5,575 nucleotides of DNA, from the NCBI GenBank assembly GCA_900546455.1, contig URCS01000098.1:1-5575 (forward strand), given 5' to 3'. Shown one piece after another: positions 4,870 through 5,575 of this stretch. The DNA comes from an uncultured Collinsella sp. (GTDB taxonomy: Bacteria; Actinomycetota; Coriobacteriia; Coriobacteriales; Coriobacteriaceae). Position numbers and translations under genes: made by a program. Below the pieces are notes generated by a model that was not told where the DNA came from, did no database searches, and saw nothing but the letters and a program-made list of their open reading frames with translations. How positions within the stretch are numbered: position 1 is the stretch's first letter; each line of letters opens with the position of its first letter.

Positions 4870-5575
4870 CGACGACGCAAGCCGCTCCCGCTGCACCGGT
4901 TGTGTCGGACCAGGTCGCGGCGCCCGCGCAAGCCTCGGCTCCTGAGACGCCTACGCCTGCAACGGCTGAGAAGGCCGTTCCTGCAACTGGTGAGGAGGCT
5001 GTTCCGGCAAAGCCCAAGCGCACGCGCCGCGCGGCCAAGCCTGCCGCTGACGGCGAGGAGGTCACCAAGCCCAAGCGCCGTACTACGCGCACGACACGCG
5101 CCAAGCGCACCGTTGTAGCTGACTCCTCGGCGCCGATTTCCGATGAGGTCGCGCAGGCACGTGCGTTGGCGCAGATTAGCGAGGCTCAGGTGGTGCGCGC
5201 CCGCCGTCGTGCTGCCGAGCGTGAGGCCGCGGCCCTGACCGAGCTTGCAGCTCCGTCTGTGCCTGAGACGCCTGCCGCCGACCAGCCGACCGAGAAGCCG
5301 GTACCGCGCACACGCCGACGCACGGCTGCTAAGGCCGAGCAGGTTGCCGATCAGGTAACCCCTGAGCTCACCGAGGCTTCGGTCCGTTCCGCGGCAGGGG
5401 AGGGCGCATCGCCTGCTGAGTCCGCTGCGCCTGTCGAGGCCAGCGAAGTTCCCGTTGTCGATCCGGCTTTGCGCCCGCACCGTCGCGGTCGCAAGCCCAA
5501 GGCCTTCGTCGAGGCAGAGAAGGCCGCAGCCGCAGCTGCAGCCGCTCGGGATGCTGCGGCGACCGCCGAGTCTGC
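4839..5575 (+). CDS. rho: Probable transcription termination factor Rho, disordered N-terminal extension (3' end outside window)
   Basis: A GTG start at 4839 opens a frame that runs off the window; 245 residues are visible. An in-frame TGA at 4827 rules out an upstream start, though the ribosome site (AAAG or GAG within 4822-4830) is weak. The visible protein is low-complexity: rich in Ala, Pro, Glu and Val, no Trp, Tyr or Cys, one Phe (223). Five basic clusters occur at about 58-67, 77-91, 120-128, 156-165 and 212-221; the last, RRGRKPK, resembles an AT-hook. An eight-alanine run is at 229-236. Actinobacterial Rho, the hexameric RNA-dependent ATPase that ends transcription, often has a long basic N-terminal extension, and argS lies just upstream of a lysA-hom-thrC-thrB-rho cluster in Mycobacterium, which supports the call. 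No Rho motif itself (Rho_N, RNA-binding domain, Walker A) is inside the window. A ribonuclease E/G, IF-2 or histone-like protein with a similar tail remains possible. Confidence 0.62.
   Translation, partial: MSDQQQENEITTTQAAPAAPVVSDQVAAPAQASAPETPTPATAEKAVPATGEEAVPAKPKRTRRAAKPAADGEEVTKPKRRTTRTTRAKRTVVADSSAPISDEVAQARALAQISEAQVVRARRRAAEREAAALTELAAPSVPETPAADQPTEKPVPRTRRRTAAKAEQVADQVTPELTEASVRSAAGEGASPAESAAPVEASEVPVVDPALRPHRRGRKPKAFVEAEKAAAAAAAARDAAATAES

Noticed and set aside
4689..5480. A 263-codon minus-strand frame opposite the rho-like gene
   Set aside because: Arg/Leu/Gly-rich shadow of an Ala/Lys/Arg-coding region, with no ribosome site or recognisable domain.
1..5575. CRISPR array, tRNA or rRNA genes, integrase or insertion-sequence transposase
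   Set aside because: No regularly spaced repeats, tRNA cloverleaf, rRNA sequence or transposase/integrase reading frame was seen on either strand.

Overview
The window looks like chromosomal DNA from a moderately high-GC actinobacterium of the class Coriobacteriia, most likely Collinsella or a close relative. This rests on protein resemblance (ProA, a COG2316-type HD hydrolase, a CarD-family regulator, ArgS, and a long Ala/Lys/Arg-rich N-terminus expected for a Rho-type protein), on the strong C/G-ending codon preference of argS, and on gene order. It is an inference made without a database search.

Layout. Positions 1-851 (+) hold the C-terminal two thirds of proA, which makes glutamate-5-semialdehyde for proline synthesis. 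It converges on an HD-domain hydrolase gene at 921-1520 (-). Behind that lies a CarD-family RNA polymerase-binding regulator at 1629-2114 (-). Each minus-strand gene is followed by nearly the same hairpin (866-904 and 1575-1615). The two copies share a 9-nt loop and differ by a compensated base pair, so they look like terminators derived from a dispersed repeat. A gene-free region of about 340 bp (2115-2456) separates carD from the divergent argS (2457-4310, +). It carries candidate promoters for both genes, a 7-bp GC-rich hairpin and a 10-bp palindrome. argS ends at a strong intrinsic terminator (4356-4389).

Between argS and the last gene lie about 450 bp with no convincing gene. Their main content is a 150-bp module (4434-4583) bounded by 27-bp inverted repeats with a single mismatch, resembling a MITE or a large foldback RNA. 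A candidate promoter, small hairpins and a possible 44-codon leader ORF follow. A GTG-started frame at 4839 runs off the window. Its 245 visible residues are all low-complexity Ala/Pro/Glu plus Arg/Lys clusters, best read as the disordered N-terminal extension of transcription terminator Rho.

Most genes are housekeeping: proline synthesis, arginyl-tRNA charging, and control of transcription initiation (CarD) and termination (Rho). I do not see a clearly new multi-gene system. The least explained parts are the 27-bp inverted-repeat module, the covarying hairpin pair, the CarD homologue with no tryptophan, and the long disordered extension of the putative Rho.
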